The notes: generated by a model not told the origin, from the sequence alone. A stretch of DNA of 64,000 nt from Mesorhizobium sp. STM 4661 (GCF_000359125.1 NZ_CAAF010000052.1:1-64000), one strand, 5' to 3'; numbered from the stretch's first letter, positions 34,227-42,860 are shown. A program made the numbers and translations.

Positions 34227-34602
34227 GCCCCTGGGCGGTCGGCACCGATCGGCCTTAAACCGCCAATTCCCGACGTTTGCGATTGGCCGCAGGCCATCGT
34301 GCCTTCGTCATCCCGGAGCGCGGCGGAGCGATAAAGAGCAAGCGCCGGCGTTCCTTCGCGCCCCCCTCTGTCCTGCCGGACATCTCCCCCTCAAGGGGGG
34401 AGATTGGCCGTCATCTTGGCTTTCGCAAATCTCCAACGTTGAAAGAGGTGCGGGACAACAAAGCTGCTAATCTCCCCCCTTGAGGGGGAGATGCCCGGCA
34501 GGGCAGAGGGGGGCGCTGTCCCGCCGACGTCGCGTAAAGTTCCACGCTGCCACGGCGCTCAAAAATCACGGAATCCTCTCGCGGTTCGCCTCGCCCTTTA
34601 TC
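34227..34602. other. intergenic region holding a MITE-like inverted repeat
   Basis: The 376-bp gap between DUF3126 and the leftward 34603 gene is largely the inverted-repeat element at 34358-34516. No gene is supported. Confidence 0.7.
34358..34516. repeat. MITE-like inverted repeat, 159 bp
   Basis: Two 48-base arms (34358-34405 and 34469-34516) are inverted copies with two mismatches, around a 63-base spacer. Each arm itself has a palindrome of the form CTCCCCCTCAAGGGGG. No ORF or target-site duplication was identified by eye. The left end also occurs alone at 32017-32044. Confidence 0.85.
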
Positions 34603-35334
34603 CTAATGTCCTGTCTTCAGGATACGCGCGGCCTCGGCGGCGATGGCTGTGTCGAGCGCCCGCCAGTCGCCCAGAAATTCCTTGGGAAAGCGGTAGGTCA
34701 GGCTGAGATTGTCGCCGACCTGGATGTCGCGTTCGCAGGGCGCCAGCGATTCCGCCGCACTCGGCCCGCTCAGGCAGCGCGCCACGAACGGGTCCTTGCC
34801 GGGGCGGCTGGCGACCGCCAGCACCTCGTTGAGGTAGCCTGATTTTTCGGTGAAGCCGTAGAGCGTCGTGCCGCCCGGGCCGGGCGTACCGGGCTGGGCG
34901 ATCAGCGCGCTGTAAATCGGTGCGAAGCGGCCGCTCATGTCGCGCGACATCATCCGCGGCTCGAACGACAGGAAGACGATGTCCCTGCTCGATACGGTGT
35001 GGTTGAAATCGTCGCGGGCGGCCTCGCTGTAGCCGTCCATCTCGGGATAGCGCAGATAGAGGTCGAGGCGCGAGGCGATGCCGTCGCGCCTTGCCTGGTC
35101 GAAGCGGATGAAATTGGCTGGCACGGCGATGACATTGTTGCCGATGACGACCTCGTGGATCGTGGTGTCGTCCGTGTAACCGGCCATGGCGATCGAGCGG
35201 CCAAACCATTTGCCGCCAAGGCTGATCGCCACCGAAAGCAATGCCAGCGTCGCGAACGCGTGGAACACCCGCTTCATCAGCATGGAATCGACAACAGTGA
35301 GTTGCGGGCCTTCAGTGGCGGTTGCTTGCTTCAT
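34603..35334 (-). CDS. conserved hypothetical membrane-anchored protein
   Basis: The protein is about 243 residues and starts MKQATATEGPQLTVVDSMLM. One N-terminal transmembrane helix (AFATLALLSVAISLGGKWFG) precedes a periplasmic domain with VVIGNNVIAVPANFIRFDQA, LDLYLRYPEMDGY and PCERDIQVGDNLSLTYRFPK. I recognise it only as a rhizobial conserved protein with no assigned domain. The start at 35334 is preferred over an ATG 15 bases upstream. Confidence 0.75.
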   Translation of the reverse strand: MKQATATEGPQLTVVDSMLMKRVFHAFATLALLSVAISLGGKWFGRSIAMAGYTDDTTIHEVVIGNNVIAVPANFIRFDQARRDGIASRLDLYLRYPEMDGYSEAARDDFNHTVSSRDIVFLSFEPRMMSRDMSGRFAPIYSALIAQPGTPGPGGTTLYGFTEKSGYLNEVLAVASRPGKDPFVARCLSGPSAAESLAPCERDIQVGDNLSLTYRFPKEFLGDWRALDTAIAAEAARILKTGH

Positions 35335-35360
35335 CGCGATCCCCGACATCGACCATCTGT

Positions 35361-35410
35361 CCCAAGGTGCCCTTGGGTGTCCCCTTTGGGTGTCCCCCCT
35401 TTGGGTGTCC
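35361..35410. repeat. hairpin plus short direct repeats
   Basis: CCCAAGGTGCCCTTGGG (7-bp stem) at 35361-35377 is followed by three copies of TTGGGTGTCC at 35373, 35386 and 35401. It lies between the leftward 34603 gene and the rightward 35488 gene. Confidence 0.7.
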
Positions 35411-35487
35411 TAGGACGGCACATCAGGCGCGGCATGGCTCTTGCAACGCGCCTGTCGAACGCGACTGTGCGATTTCATGGTAAATGG

Positions 35488-35835
35488 ATGGTAAAGATGG
35501 GTCCGGTCGAGCACACACTCTTCGCTTTTATGTTTGGGCTGACGGCGTGCGGCCTGGTCGGATCGGCAATGGAGTTGATGTCGGGCCGCCGGCTTGCCTT
35601 TGCCGAACCCTATGTGTCGCCGAAGCATATGCTGCGCTCGCTGGTCGCGACGGCATGCGCCGGTCCCCTGATGTTTATCAACGACGCCCTGGACGCCTGG
35701 CGGGAGGGCCATATTTCGAAACTGGCGCTGATCTCCTGCGGCTGCACCGCGACGATCTGGGCGTTGGCTTTGGGCATCGCGCTGATCGACATTGCATCCC
35801 GGGCCGGCACGCTTCTAGGGTCTGCGAACCTTTAG
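35488..35835 (+). CDS. DUF6949-like small membrane protein
   Basis: The protein is 115 residues, MVKMGPVEHTLFAFMFGLTA. Helices are FAFMFGLTACGLVGSAMELM, MLRSLVATACAGPLMFINDA and ISCGCTATIWALALGIALID. It is likely to sit in the inner membrane. I recognise it as the rhizobial family now called DUF6949, and no function is known. The ATG choice (35488 or 35497) is uncertain. Confidence 0.7.
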   Translation: MVKMGPVEHTLFAFMFGLTACGLVGSAMELMSGRRLAFAEPYVSPKHMLRSLVATACAGPLMFINDALDAWREGHISKLALISCGCTATIWALALGIALIDIASRAGTLLGSANL

Positions 35836-35907
35836 TGCATGTCGCGCAAAAGCTTGCCCTTGGGCTTGACCCGAAGGTGTGCAGCGGTTTTGCGATAACG
35901 ACATGCA
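35836..35907. repeat. dispersed palindrome, long form, copy 4
   Basis: TGCATGTCG...CGACATGCA directly after the stop of the 35488 gene, with TTGGGCTTGACCCGAA inside. It shows a C to G change (GTCGCGCAAAA) matched by a G to C change (TTTTGCGATAA), a possible compensating pair. Confidence 0.85.
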
Positions 35908-35941
35908 TAAGGCTTAGCGAGAGACGATTCGGAGGCGAAAA

Positions 35942-36469
35942 ATGCCGCTCTATGCCATCGACGGAAAGGCGCCCGGTTTCGAGGACACGGACAGCAACTG
36001 GATCGCACCCGACGCCACGCTGATCGGCGATGTCAGGGTCGGCCGCAATGCCGGCTTCTGGTTCGGCGTCGTCATTCGCGGCGACAATGAGCCGATCGTC
36101 ATCGGCCCCGACACCAATGTGCAGGAACACACGGTCATGCACACCGATCCCGGCTTTCCCCTGACCATCGGCCAAGGCTGCACGATCGGCCACCGCGCGC
36201 TGCTGCATGGCTGCACGATCGGCGACAACAGCCTGATCGGCATGGGCGCCATCGTGCTGAACGGCGCCAGGATCGGCAGGAATTCGCTGGTCGGCGCCGG
36301 TGCGCTGGTCACCGAAGGCAAGGAATTCCCAGACAATTCGCTGATCGTCGGCTCACCCGCGCGCCTGGTGCGGGACCTGGACGATGCCGCGGTCGCCAGG
36401 CTGCGCGGCTCGGCCGCGCACTACGTCGCCAACGCCAAGCGCTTCAAGGCGGGGCTGAAGAAGGCGTAG
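35942..36469 (+). CDS. gamma carbonic anhydrase family protein
   Basis: This 175-residue left-handed beta-helix protein of hexapeptide repeats is a gamma carbonic anhydrase-like or PaaY-like protein. FWFGVVIRGDNEPIVIG near 40, HTVMHTDPG near 65, and TIGHRALLHGCTIGDNSLIG with two His place the three metal His ligands. It may hydrate CO2 or act structurally, because many members lack proven activity. A bidirectional terminator region follows. Confidence 0.9.
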   Translation: MPLYAIDGKAPGFEDTDSNWIAPDATLIGDVRVGRNAGFWFGVVIRGDNEPIVIGPDTNVQEHTVMHTDPGFPLTIGQGCTIGHRALLHGCTIGDNSLIGMGAIVLNGARIGRNSLVGAGALVTEGKEFPDNSLIVGSPARLVRDLDDAAVARLRGSAAHYVANAKRFKAGLKKA

Positions 36470-36499
36470 GGCCAGACCCAATGCCGACCTAGAAACAGC

Positions 36500-36528
36500 G
36501 GAGCCGGCCCGGGGACGGGGCCGGCTCC
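36500..36528 (+). terminator. hairpin terminator region (first stem)
   Basis: GGAGCCGGCCC-GGGGAC-GGGGCCGGCTCC is a strong stem without a clear T run, followed at once by a second hairpin. Confidence 0.6.
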
Positions 36529-36529
36529 T

Positions 36530-36577
36530 AAAACCCGGTCGTTGGGGACGGGGAGGGTGGGGACTCGACCGGGTTTT
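36530..36577. terminator. bidirectional intrinsic terminator
   Basis: AAAACCCGGTC ... GACCGGGTTTTT pair across 26 bases. The A and T runs on the two sides serve both the rightward carbonic anhydrase gene and the leftward 36591 gene. Confidence 0.75.
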
Positions 36578-36590
36578 TGCGTCGCGTCCT

Positions 36591-37199
36591 TTAGCGGACG
36601 CTGGCGACCGCGTCGGAGCGGCCGTCGTTGATCGTTACCCAAACGCCCGAATTCTGGCTCGATTGGCGCTTGAGGTAGGTGTAGTCGGTGGCGGTCCAGG
36701 GCAGCACCTTGGACTTGAGATTGTCGAGGATGAATTCGCCGAGGCTGGTGCGTACCGTCAGCACCGCGTGGCCGTCGCCATTCGACTGGCGCGCCACCGT
36801 CATCAACAGGTCGCCGGCCGGAACGCCGATAGCCATCAACTCGCGGCGCTTCTCCAGCACATAGTCCTCGCAATCGCCGAACCCGCTGTCGGCGTAGGAC
36901 CAGACTTCTTCCTTGCCCCACTGCTCCATGTCGGTGCGCGGCTCAACCCTGGTGTTGACCGAATTGTTGATGCTGACGATCCTCGCCCACAGTTTGCGGG
37001 TCAGCTCGATCGGCGCCTGCGTCTGCGTCCTCTGGCTGCATTCCCGCGGCAGCTTCTGGCAGAGTTCGTAATGGCCAACCGGCTGTGTGGTGCGGCCGCC
37101 GGTATGCATGAAGGCAGGTCCCGCCGCCGATGCCGTTCCCCAGGCGGAAAGCTGCATCGCCATTGCCAAGAGCAACAGCTTGCCCCTTGTCTTCTTCAT
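36591..37199 (-). CDS. periplasmic transglutaminase-like cysteine peptidase (BTLCP)
   Basis: This 202-residue protein has a signal peptide (MKKTRGKLLLLAMAMQLSAW...ASA). The catalytic triad of the bacterial transglutaminase-like family is visible: C110 in FGDCEDYV, H144 in GDGHAVLTV, and D159 in FILDN. In other bacteria this family (LapG-like) cuts adhesin or polysaccharide-linked proteins. It probably ends at the bidirectional terminator. A separate leader region lies at 37200-37459. Confidence 0.87.
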   Translation of the reverse strand: MKKTRGKLLLLAMAMQLSAWGTASAAGPAFMHTGGRTTQPVGHYELCQKLPRECSQRTQTQAPIELTRKLWARIVSINNSVNTRVEPRTDMEQWGKEEVWSYADSGFGDCEDYVLEKRRELMAIGVPAGDLLMTVARQSNGDGHAVLTVRTSLGEFILDNLKSKVLPWTATDYTYLKRQSSQNSGVWVTINDGRSDAVASVR

Positions 37200-37459
37200 T
37201 GTTCAGTCTCCCCGTTTGAGGAGACAATGACACGGGTGGATTTATTCGGCGCAAAAGTGCGAAGTAGATATTGAGTAAAACGCCAATAGAATAAACATAA
37301 AATTTGAATCTTTTGAGTATAGGATTATTGAGGCATTCCTGGCGGGGCCGTATTCTCGCTGCCCCTCGACCCAAACCGGGCCCGGTTTTGGGAAGTCCCC
37401 TAGGCGAACAGGAGGACAGAGCGCTGGCAAGCGGACCGCGCCGGCCGGCGCGGGCCAAC
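37200..37459. other. upstream region of the 36591 gene
   Basis: No gene is supported. The AT-richer run near 37258-37330 is a plausible promoter area for the leftward transglutaminase-like gene. The right part is GC-rich and leads into the terminator at 37460. Confidence 0.35.
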
Positions 37460-37486
37460 AAAAAACCGGCCGAAACAGGCCGGTTC
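37460..37486 (-). terminator. intrinsic terminator of the PilZ gene
   Basis: On the minus strand AACCGGCC-TGTTTC-GGCCGGTT is followed by TTTTTT. It lies 40 bp after the PilZ stop codon. A 15-bp tandem repeat (CGGTTCGGTTTGCGC twice) is at 37481-37510. Confidence 0.75.
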
Positions 37487-37525
37487 GGTTTGCGCCGGTT
37501 CGGTTTGCGCAAGTGTTGCTGTCCG

Positions 37526-38146
37526 TCAGGGGCTGGGTGCGTTGAATTCGGAATCGAGTGTTTCCGGCCGCTGGATGACCGCGAACTCGACGGCGACGCC
37601 GTCCTCGAAATGCCGCACCACCTGGCCGCGCATCGTGCCCAGCGTCACCTGGACGCCGATCGCCGGTTTGACATCGATCTCGATCGCAGCACCTGAAAGC
37701 GACAGGTCGATGATGCGGCACTGGTACTGGCGCCCGTCGGTAAGCTGAAGCACGCTTGTCGGGTTGCGCGGCGCCACGCGTTCATGACGACGGTCTTCCG
37801 GCAGGTCGAGCTCGTGCTTGTTGGCAAGCCAGGTCAATTGCGCGGCGAGCTTGTCCTTCTTGCGCTCCGACGCGATGACCGTCATCGCGAAGCCATCCTG
37901 CAGAGTGCGGGTGATGACGCCTTCGATGCGGCCGATATGGTCGATATAGGCGATGACTTTCTCACCCGGCATGCCGATGCGCTCGCAGCGCAACGATACA
38001 TTGCCAGGCGACATGTCGACCACCTGGCACGGATGTTCGGTGCGATCCTCCAGCATGAAGCGTCCATAGATCTTCACGCGGACGCGCTGAAAGTTACGCC
38101 TCTCGGCTTGGGACGGCGCATAGTCGACCGCCGTTGACCTCATCAC
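37526..38146 (-). CDS. PilZ-domain protein, tandem domains
   Basis: This 206-residue protein has a first PilZ-like domain with ERRNFQRVRVKIYGRF and VVDMSPGNVSL, and a second with RRHERVAPRNPTSVLQL and IIDLSLSGAAIEI. The second keeps the RxxxR-like and (D/N)xSxxG patterns for c-di-GMP binding more clearly. It is cytoplasmic, with no membrane span, so it is an adaptor that may control motility or exopolysaccharide. It is alone between a terminator and the PAS gene. The ATG could be at 38146 or 38143. Confidence 0.87.
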   Translation of the reverse strand: MMRSTAVDYAPSQAERRNFQRVRVKIYGRFMLEDRTEHPCQVVDMSPGNVSLRCERIGMPGEKVIAYIDHIGRIEGVITRTLQDGFAMTVIASERKKDKLAAQLTWLANKHELDLPEDRRHERVAPRNPTSVLQLTDGRQYQCRIIDLSLSGAAIEIDVKPAIGVQVTLGTMRGQVVRHFEDGVAVEFAVIQRPETLDSEFNAPSP

Positions 38147-38258
38147 CGCCTACACCCCGTTTGGCATTCCGCGCGTGATGCGGGGAATTTCACGGAAAAC
38201 TACAGCAAAGCAAGTTAACAAAGGGGAAAGCCTGCCGCCGTTACTTTAAGATTTGGTA

Positions 38259-38897
38259 CTATTCCTCGCGGCCGCCGTCGAATACGACGAGATGACGGAT
38301 GCGGCGCGCCTGACCCAGCGCCGAAATCGTCTCTGGCGGATCGAGTTCCAGGGGAGCGAGCGAGGGGACGTCGATGGCCGGCCTGTTGTTCAGGAACACC
38401 GGTTCCTTCTCCGGATCGACAACGCGGATCGAATCGATCAAGGCGTCGGCGATCGGATCCGCGCCCAGCCAGAACGGTTTTTCCGCGGCACTTATCACGC
38501 CGAGGCAGCGCGGATTTTCGATGCCGCCATCGAGCGGCAGGGCGAGCAGTTCGAACTTGTTGGAGCGGCCGCTGCGGCTGAACCCCTCATAGGTGATGAG
38601 CACCACGGATTTCTGATCGAAGACGCCATCGATCAGCCTTGCGACGAGCCGCTGGTCCTTCCCGCGCCATAGCGAGGGAAAGGAAAACCCTTTCATCTCA
38701 CGGCCATAGACCGCGCAAAGCCTGGTGCCGGCGAGCCGGAATACCGCTTCGCCACGCGTATCCTTTTCCAGGATGAAAGTGTCGGCCAGCAGCGACTTGA
38801 TGTCGGCGGGCTCGACTTCCGAGCGCTTCGGGGCAGGGCGTCCGTCACGCAGCCGGTTCCAATAATGGAACAGCGTGATCGATCCGTTCTGGTTCAT
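38259..38897 (-). CDS. PAS-domain protein (PAS_5 type)
   Basis: The protein is about 212 residues, MNQNGSITLFHYWNRLRDGR. It carries the rhizobial PAS_5 layout: PAPKRSEVEPADIKSLLADT, FILEKDTRGEAVFRLAGTRL and YGREMKGFSF. The ligand is unknown. No kinase or cyclase domain follows, so it acts as a stand-alone sensor. The ATG at 38897 has GGAG upstream and is preferred over a longer start. Confidence 0.85.
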   Translation of the reverse strand: MNQNGSITLFHYWNRLRDGRPAPKRSEVEPADIKSLLADTFILEKDTRGEAVFRLAGTRLCAVYGREMKGFSFPSLWRGKDQRLVARLIDGVFDQKSVVLITYEGFSRSGRSNKFELLALPLDGGIENPRCLGVISAAEKPFWLGADPIADALIDSIRVVDPEKEPVFLNNRPAIDVPSLAPLELDPPETISALGQARRIRHLVVFDGGREE

Positions 38898-39310
38898 GCT
38901 ATGCTGCTCCGCGCATTCTGTCGTCTGATGTCCCATCGGTGAACAGAAGGGCGCCCTCCGATGACCTACATGCGTTGCGGAGCAGGATGCGTGCCAGCGT
39001 CGTTAACACTTGTTCACGGGTCGGGGCCGTTAAGGTTAACAAGTGGTTTACGTTGCGGCGGGCCGGGACCTGTGGCACACCAAAACCACTCCAGAAGCGG
39101 TCGTTTCGCGACGATCGGCAGCAACTTCAGTCATGAGTTTTGGGGGTCGGGGACTCGACCAGCCGTTCAGGGGAAACCTTGGACGGCTTCTTTTTGATTC
39201 GCGGCCAACTTGATCGTGCCCCGCTTTGATTCGCCGGGACGATTCGCCGTTTGTGATTTGGCCGGCCGTGGCCTAGATGCTCCAGAGTCGAATCCTGGGA
39301 CTGAGTGCAA
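38898..39310. other. divergent region between PAS and rhomboid genes
   Basis: No gene is supported. An imperfect inverted repeat, CACTTGTT (39007-39014) and AACAAGTG (39038-39045), is flanked by TTAAC words. It may be an operator for the PAS gene. Confidence 0.45.
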
Positions 39311-40057
39311 ATGAGTGAACCATTAAGCCCGTCGGACATCGAACAGGGCGAACCGCGCGAGCCGGAGGAGCAGCGCCGCGAGCCGGTGTTCAATCTGCCG
39401 CCTGTCGTGCTGGCGGTGATCGGCATTTGCGTCGCCGTTCACCTGATCCGCGTCTATGTGCTGACCGACGAACAGGACCTGTCCCTGCTGATCCGGGCCG
39501 CCTTCATTCCGGTCCGCTATTCCGGTCGCTTCGACCTTGATTTCTATGCATTTTCAAGCCCCTTCACCTATGCCTTCCTGCATGGCGGCTTTGCCCATCT
39601 CGCCATCAACATGGTGTGGCTGGCGGCTTTCGGCTCGCCGCTGGCGAACCGCTTCGGCGCGCTTCGCTTCAGCCTGTTCTTCGCCGCGACGGGACTGGCG
39701 GCGGTGGTGCTGTTCTGGGCCGTGTATCCGCTCGGCCAGGCGCCGCTGGTTGGCGCCTCGGGCGCGATATCGGGCATGATGGGAGCCGCCGCCCGCTTTG
39801 GTTTCCGCATCGACCGTTCGTCCGGCAAGGCAGCCTTTGCCGGCGCGCCGTTGCCGATGGCCGAGGTGTTGCGCTCGCGCGGCGTTGTGACCTTCCTCGC
39901 GGTGTGGATGGTGATCAACCTCGTCACCGGCCTTATCGGAGCCCCCGGCGTCGACGGCCAGATCGCCTGGGAGGCCCATATTGGCGGTTTTGTCGCCGGC
40001 TTCTTCGGCCTGCGGTTTTTTGATCGGCGCCAACAGGCGGGCGGGTTCACGGTCTGA
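39311..40057 (+). CDS. rhomboid-family intramembrane serine protease
   Basis: The protein is about 248 residues with at least six membrane helices. Catalytic Ser is in LVGASGAISG and the partner His is in WEAHIGGFVAGFFG. YAFLHGGFAHLAINM is the second-helix HxxxN-like motif. It cleaves membrane proteins within the bilayer, but the substrate is not known. The N-terminus is charged and cytoplasmic. The ATG at 39311 is used, and a GTG two codons upstream is an alternative. Confidence 0.92.
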   Translation: MSEPLSPSDIEQGEPREPEEQRREPVFNLPPVVLAVIGICVAVHLIRVYVLTDEQDLSLLIRAAFIPVRYSGRFDLDFYAFSSPFTYAFLHGGFAHLAINMVWLAAFGSPLANRFGALRFSLFFAATGLAAVVLFWAVYPLGQAPLVGASGAISGMMGAAARFGFRIDRSSGKAAFAGAPLPMAEVLRSRGVVTFLAVWMVINLVTGLIGAPGVDGQIAWEAHIGGFVAGFFGLRFFDRRQQAGGFTV

Positions 40058-40096
40058 GACCGCGCGCACTTGAAATGCAACCGATCGCGGCGCACC

Positions 40097-40146
40097 ATGT
40101 TCACTCTTATGTGAAAGCCGGATGTTCACTCTTATGTGAAAGCCGG
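40097..40146. promoter_or_regulatory. tandemly duplicated palindrome, candidate operator
   Basis: Two identical 25-bp copies (40097-40121, 40122-40146) each contain TTCAC-TCTTAT-GTGAA, a perfect 5-bp dyad. They lie about 35-60 bp before the CBS gene start, so they are positioned as repressor or activator sites. Confidence 0.6.
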
Positions 40147-40180
40147 TCAGGGCAGGAGCCGGCAAGCTGAGGAGGACGCC

Positions 40181-40612
40181 ATGACTGTTAAGGCAATTCT
40201 CGAGAAAAAAGGCCATGACGTGTTGACGTGCGGGCCGAACGAAAAGCTGAGCGAGGCCATTCGCATCCTGACCGAACACAGGATCGGCGCGCTGGTCATC
40301 ACCAATGGCGATCACAAGATCGTCGGCATTCTTTCCGAGCGCGACGTCGTGCGGGTCCTTGCCAAGGAAGGGGCTGCCGCATTGGATATCGCGGTGCGTT
40401 CGGCGATGACGCCCAAGGTGAAGATCTGCAATGAGAACCACACCGTCAACGAGGTCATGGAGATCATGACCAGGGGCCGTTTCCGCCATCTGCCGGTGGA
40501 AAAGGACGGCCTGCTCGACGGTATCGTCTCGATCGGCGACGTGGTGAAGCGGCGCATCGAGGATGTCGAGCGCGAGGCCGAGGAGATCAGGGCCTATATC
40601 GCCACGGCATAA
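40181..40612 (+). CDS. CBS-domain pair protein
   Basis: The protein is about 143 residues and consists of two CBS domains: KAILEKKGHDVLTCGPNEKL to VGILSERDVVRVLAKEG, and VRSAMTPKVKICNENHTVNE to LLDGIVSIGDVVKRRI. These pairs bind adenosine nucleotides, and their partner enzyme is unknown here. The ATG at 40181 has GAGGAGG upstream. The next gene, gatB, begins 287 bp later and is probably separate. Confidence 0.9.
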   Translation: MTVKAILEKKGHDVLTCGPNEKLSEAIRILTEHRIGALVITNGDHKIVGILSERDVVRVLAKEGAAALDIAVRSAMTPKVKICNENHTVNEVMEIMTRGRFRHLPVEKDGLLDGIVSIGDVVKRRIEDVEREAEEIRAYIATA

Positions 40613-40899
40613 GACGGCGAGAGAAACCCGCCGACCGCATGCCGGCCGGCGGATTTGGCTTCTACCTGTTGTCGAGTTCGGCCAGGTCAGGCATTTGACG
40701 GAGGCGATCAGCGTCTTCTCGTTTTTTCGATTTCAGTGCGTCCGCCCTGTGCAGGCAGGCGCAGGATGCGCCGTCCTGCAGCGTCGCGCGTCCTCTTGGA
40801 TGCGCAAAGGACGCTTGTTTCGCGGAATGGTTTGCACTAGCGAGATTGCACATCAAAATATGCGTTCTGCATATTCCGTAGTTCCAATTGTAGGCCCTT

Positions 40900-42399
40900 A
40901 TGACCCTCATCGATACCCGCACGCCCGACGCCAAGCGCCTGATTTCTGGCGCCACCGGCGACTGGGAAATCATCATCGGCCTCGAGGTCCACGCGCAGGT
41001 GACCTCGGAGGCAAAGCTCTTCTCCGGCGCTTCTACGACTTTCGGTGCGGCGCCCAACGCCAATGTCAGCCTGGTCGACGCCGCCATGCCGGGCATGCTG
41101 CCGGTGATCAACGAGGAGTGCGTCAAGCAGGCGATCCGCACCGGTCTCGGTCTCAAGGCCGAGATCAACCACAAGTCGGTCTTCGACCGGAAGAACTACT
41201 TCTATCCCGACCTGCCGCAGGGCTATCAGATCTCGCAGTTCAAGCAGCCGATCGTCGGCGAGGGCAAGGTGATCGTCTCGGTCGGCCCCGACCGGCAGGG
41301 CGAATTCGAGGACATCGAGGTCGGCATCGAGCGGCTGCATCTGGAGCAGGATGCCGGCAAGTCGATGCACGACCAGCATCCGACCATGTCCTATGTCGAT
41401 CTCAACCGCTCCGGCGTGGCGCTGATGGAGATCGTCTCCAAGCCCGACATGCGCTCCGCCGACGAGGCCAAGGCCTATGTCACCAAGCTGCGCACCATCG
41501 TGCGCTATCTCGGCACTTGCGATGGCAACATGGACGAAGGCTCGCTGCGCGCCGACGTCAACGTGTCGGTGCGCAAGCCCGGCGGCGAATTCGGAACGCG
41601 CTGCGAGATCAAGAACGTCAACTCGATCCGCTTCATCGGCCAGGCCATCGACTATGAGGCGCGCCGCCAGATCGCCATTCTCGAGGATGGCGGCAAGATC
41701 GATCAGGAAACGCGGCTGTTCGACGCCGTCAAGGGCGAGACGCGCTCCATGCGGACCAAGGAAGAGGCGCATGACTACCGCTATTTCCCGGATCCGGACC
41801 TCCTGCCGCTGGAATTCGACCAGGCTTATGTCGATGCGCTGGCAAAGGACCTGCCGGAATTGCCTGACGACAAGAAGGCACGGCTGATCGCCTCGCTGGG
41901 GCTCTCGACCTACGACGCCTCGATCCTGGTGTCGGAAAAGGCAATCGCCGACTATTTCGAGAAGGTGGCCGCCGGGCGTGACGGCAAACTCGCCGCCAAC
42001 TGGGTTATCAACGATTTTCTAGGCGCTCTCAACAAGGCTGGAAAAGACATTGAAAACGCACCGGTTTCGCCTGACCAGCTCGGCGCGGTCATCGACCTGA
42101 TCAAGGAAGGCACCATCTCCGGCAAGATCGCCAAGGATATGTTCGAGATCGTCTGGAACGAGGGCGGTGACCCGCGCCAGCTCGTCGAGAGCCGCGGCAT
42201 GAAGCAGGTCACCGACACCGGCGCCATCGAGAAGGCGGTGGACGAGGTGATCGCCGCCAACCCGGACAAGGTCGAGCAGGCACGCGCCAAGCCGACCATG
42301 GCCGGCTGGTTCGTCGGTCAGGTGATGAAGGCGACAGGCGGCAAGGCCAATCCGCAGGCGGTCAACGACCTGGTCAAGGCCAAGCTCGGCATCGAGTAG
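40900..42399 (+). CDS. gatB: aspartyl/glutamyl-tRNA amidotransferase subunit B
   Basis: This 499-residue protein is the kinase/transamidation subunit that converts misacylated Asp-tRNA-Asn and Glu-tRNA-Gln to the cognate forms. [20 protein letters not shown] and the GatB signature [19 protein letters not shown] are present, with the YqeY-like tail [20 protein letters not shown]. The complex needs GatA and GatC, which are not in the window. The ATG at 40900 matches the family start. Confidence 0.96.
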   Translation: MTLIDTRTPDAKRLISGATGDWEIIIGLEVHAQVTSEAKLFSGASTTFGAAPNANVSLVDAAMPGMLPVINEECVKQAIRTGLGLKAEINHKSVFDRKNYFYPDLPQGYQISQFKQPIVGEGKVIVSVGPDRQGEFEDIEVGIERLHLEQDAGKSMHDQHPTMSYVDLNRSGVALMEIVSKPDMRSADEAKAYVTKLRTIVRYLGTCDGNMDEGSLRADVNVSVRKPGGEFGTRCEIKNVNSIRFIGQAIDYEARRQIAILEDGGKIDQETRLFDAVKGETRSMRTKEEAHDYRYFPDPDLLPLEFDQAYVDALAKDLPELPDDKKARLIASLGLSTYDASILVSEKAIADYFEKVAAGRDGKLAANWVINDFLGALNKAGKDIENAPVSPDQLGAVIDLIKEGTISGKIAKDMFEIVWNEGGDPRQLVESRGMKQVTDTGAIEKAVDEVIAANPDKVEQARAKPTMAGWFVGQVMKATGGKANPQAVNDLVKAKLGIE

Positions 42400-42403
42400 G
42401 GCA

Positions 42404-42616
42404 ATGAACGCAAGACCACGGCCGCGCAATCAGGCAGTTGTCTCGTCGGCGCTGCTGATAGCCGGTGCCGTACTGCTGTTCGTCGGCACCCTTATGCATC
42501 CGATACATGAGAACCCGAATGACGCGCTTGCCGCCTTCGGTGAGTATGCCGCCGACAACAATTGGCTGTTCAGCCACATGGCCCAGCTCGCAAAGGTCGC
42601 GAAACATGCGGTCTGA
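42404..42616 (+). pseudogene. truncated small membrane protein
   Basis: This 70-residue frame starts MNARPRPRNQAVVSSALLIA and has one helix (VVSSALLIAGAVLLFVGTLM), then HPIHENPNDALAAFGEYAAD and NWLFSHMAQLAK. It resembles the first half of a four-helix membrane family that should continue with more helices, but it stops here. The 3' part is lost next to a second remnant on the opposite strand. It begins five bases after the gatB stop, so it may still be translated. Confidence 0.6.
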
Positions 42617-42642
42617 CCCGGTTCAACAGTGCCGGCGCAAAA

Positions 42643-42820
42643 TCAGTTCGAGCGCAGCGGTGGCGAAAGTTCGCGTATCAGGAGTTCGAGCCCGCGCTGA
42701 TCGCCGGTGCCGGTCTTGTCGAAGATCGTCGCCAGTTGCGACTTGATGGTGCCGTCGAGACGCCGCCAGCGGCGGCGATTTCCTTGCGCGTCAGGCCGGC
42801 GGCGACGTGACCGTCGCGGA
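42643..42820 (-). pseudogene. LuxR-type HTH remnant, frameshifted
   Basis: On the minus strand HVAAGLTRKEIAAAGGVS in one frame continues as GTIKSQLATIFDKTGTGDQR and GLELLIRELSPPLRSN with a stop at 42643-42645 in another. Together they form the C-terminal half of a LuxR/GerE DNA-binding domain. A one-base loss near 42753-42760 breaks it. The N-terminal part is missing. It lies 40 bp beyond panC's stop. Confidence 0.7.
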
Positions 42821-42860
42821 TCCTGCCGCAGCGATGAAAGGCGGGTTGAAACTCGCCGAA

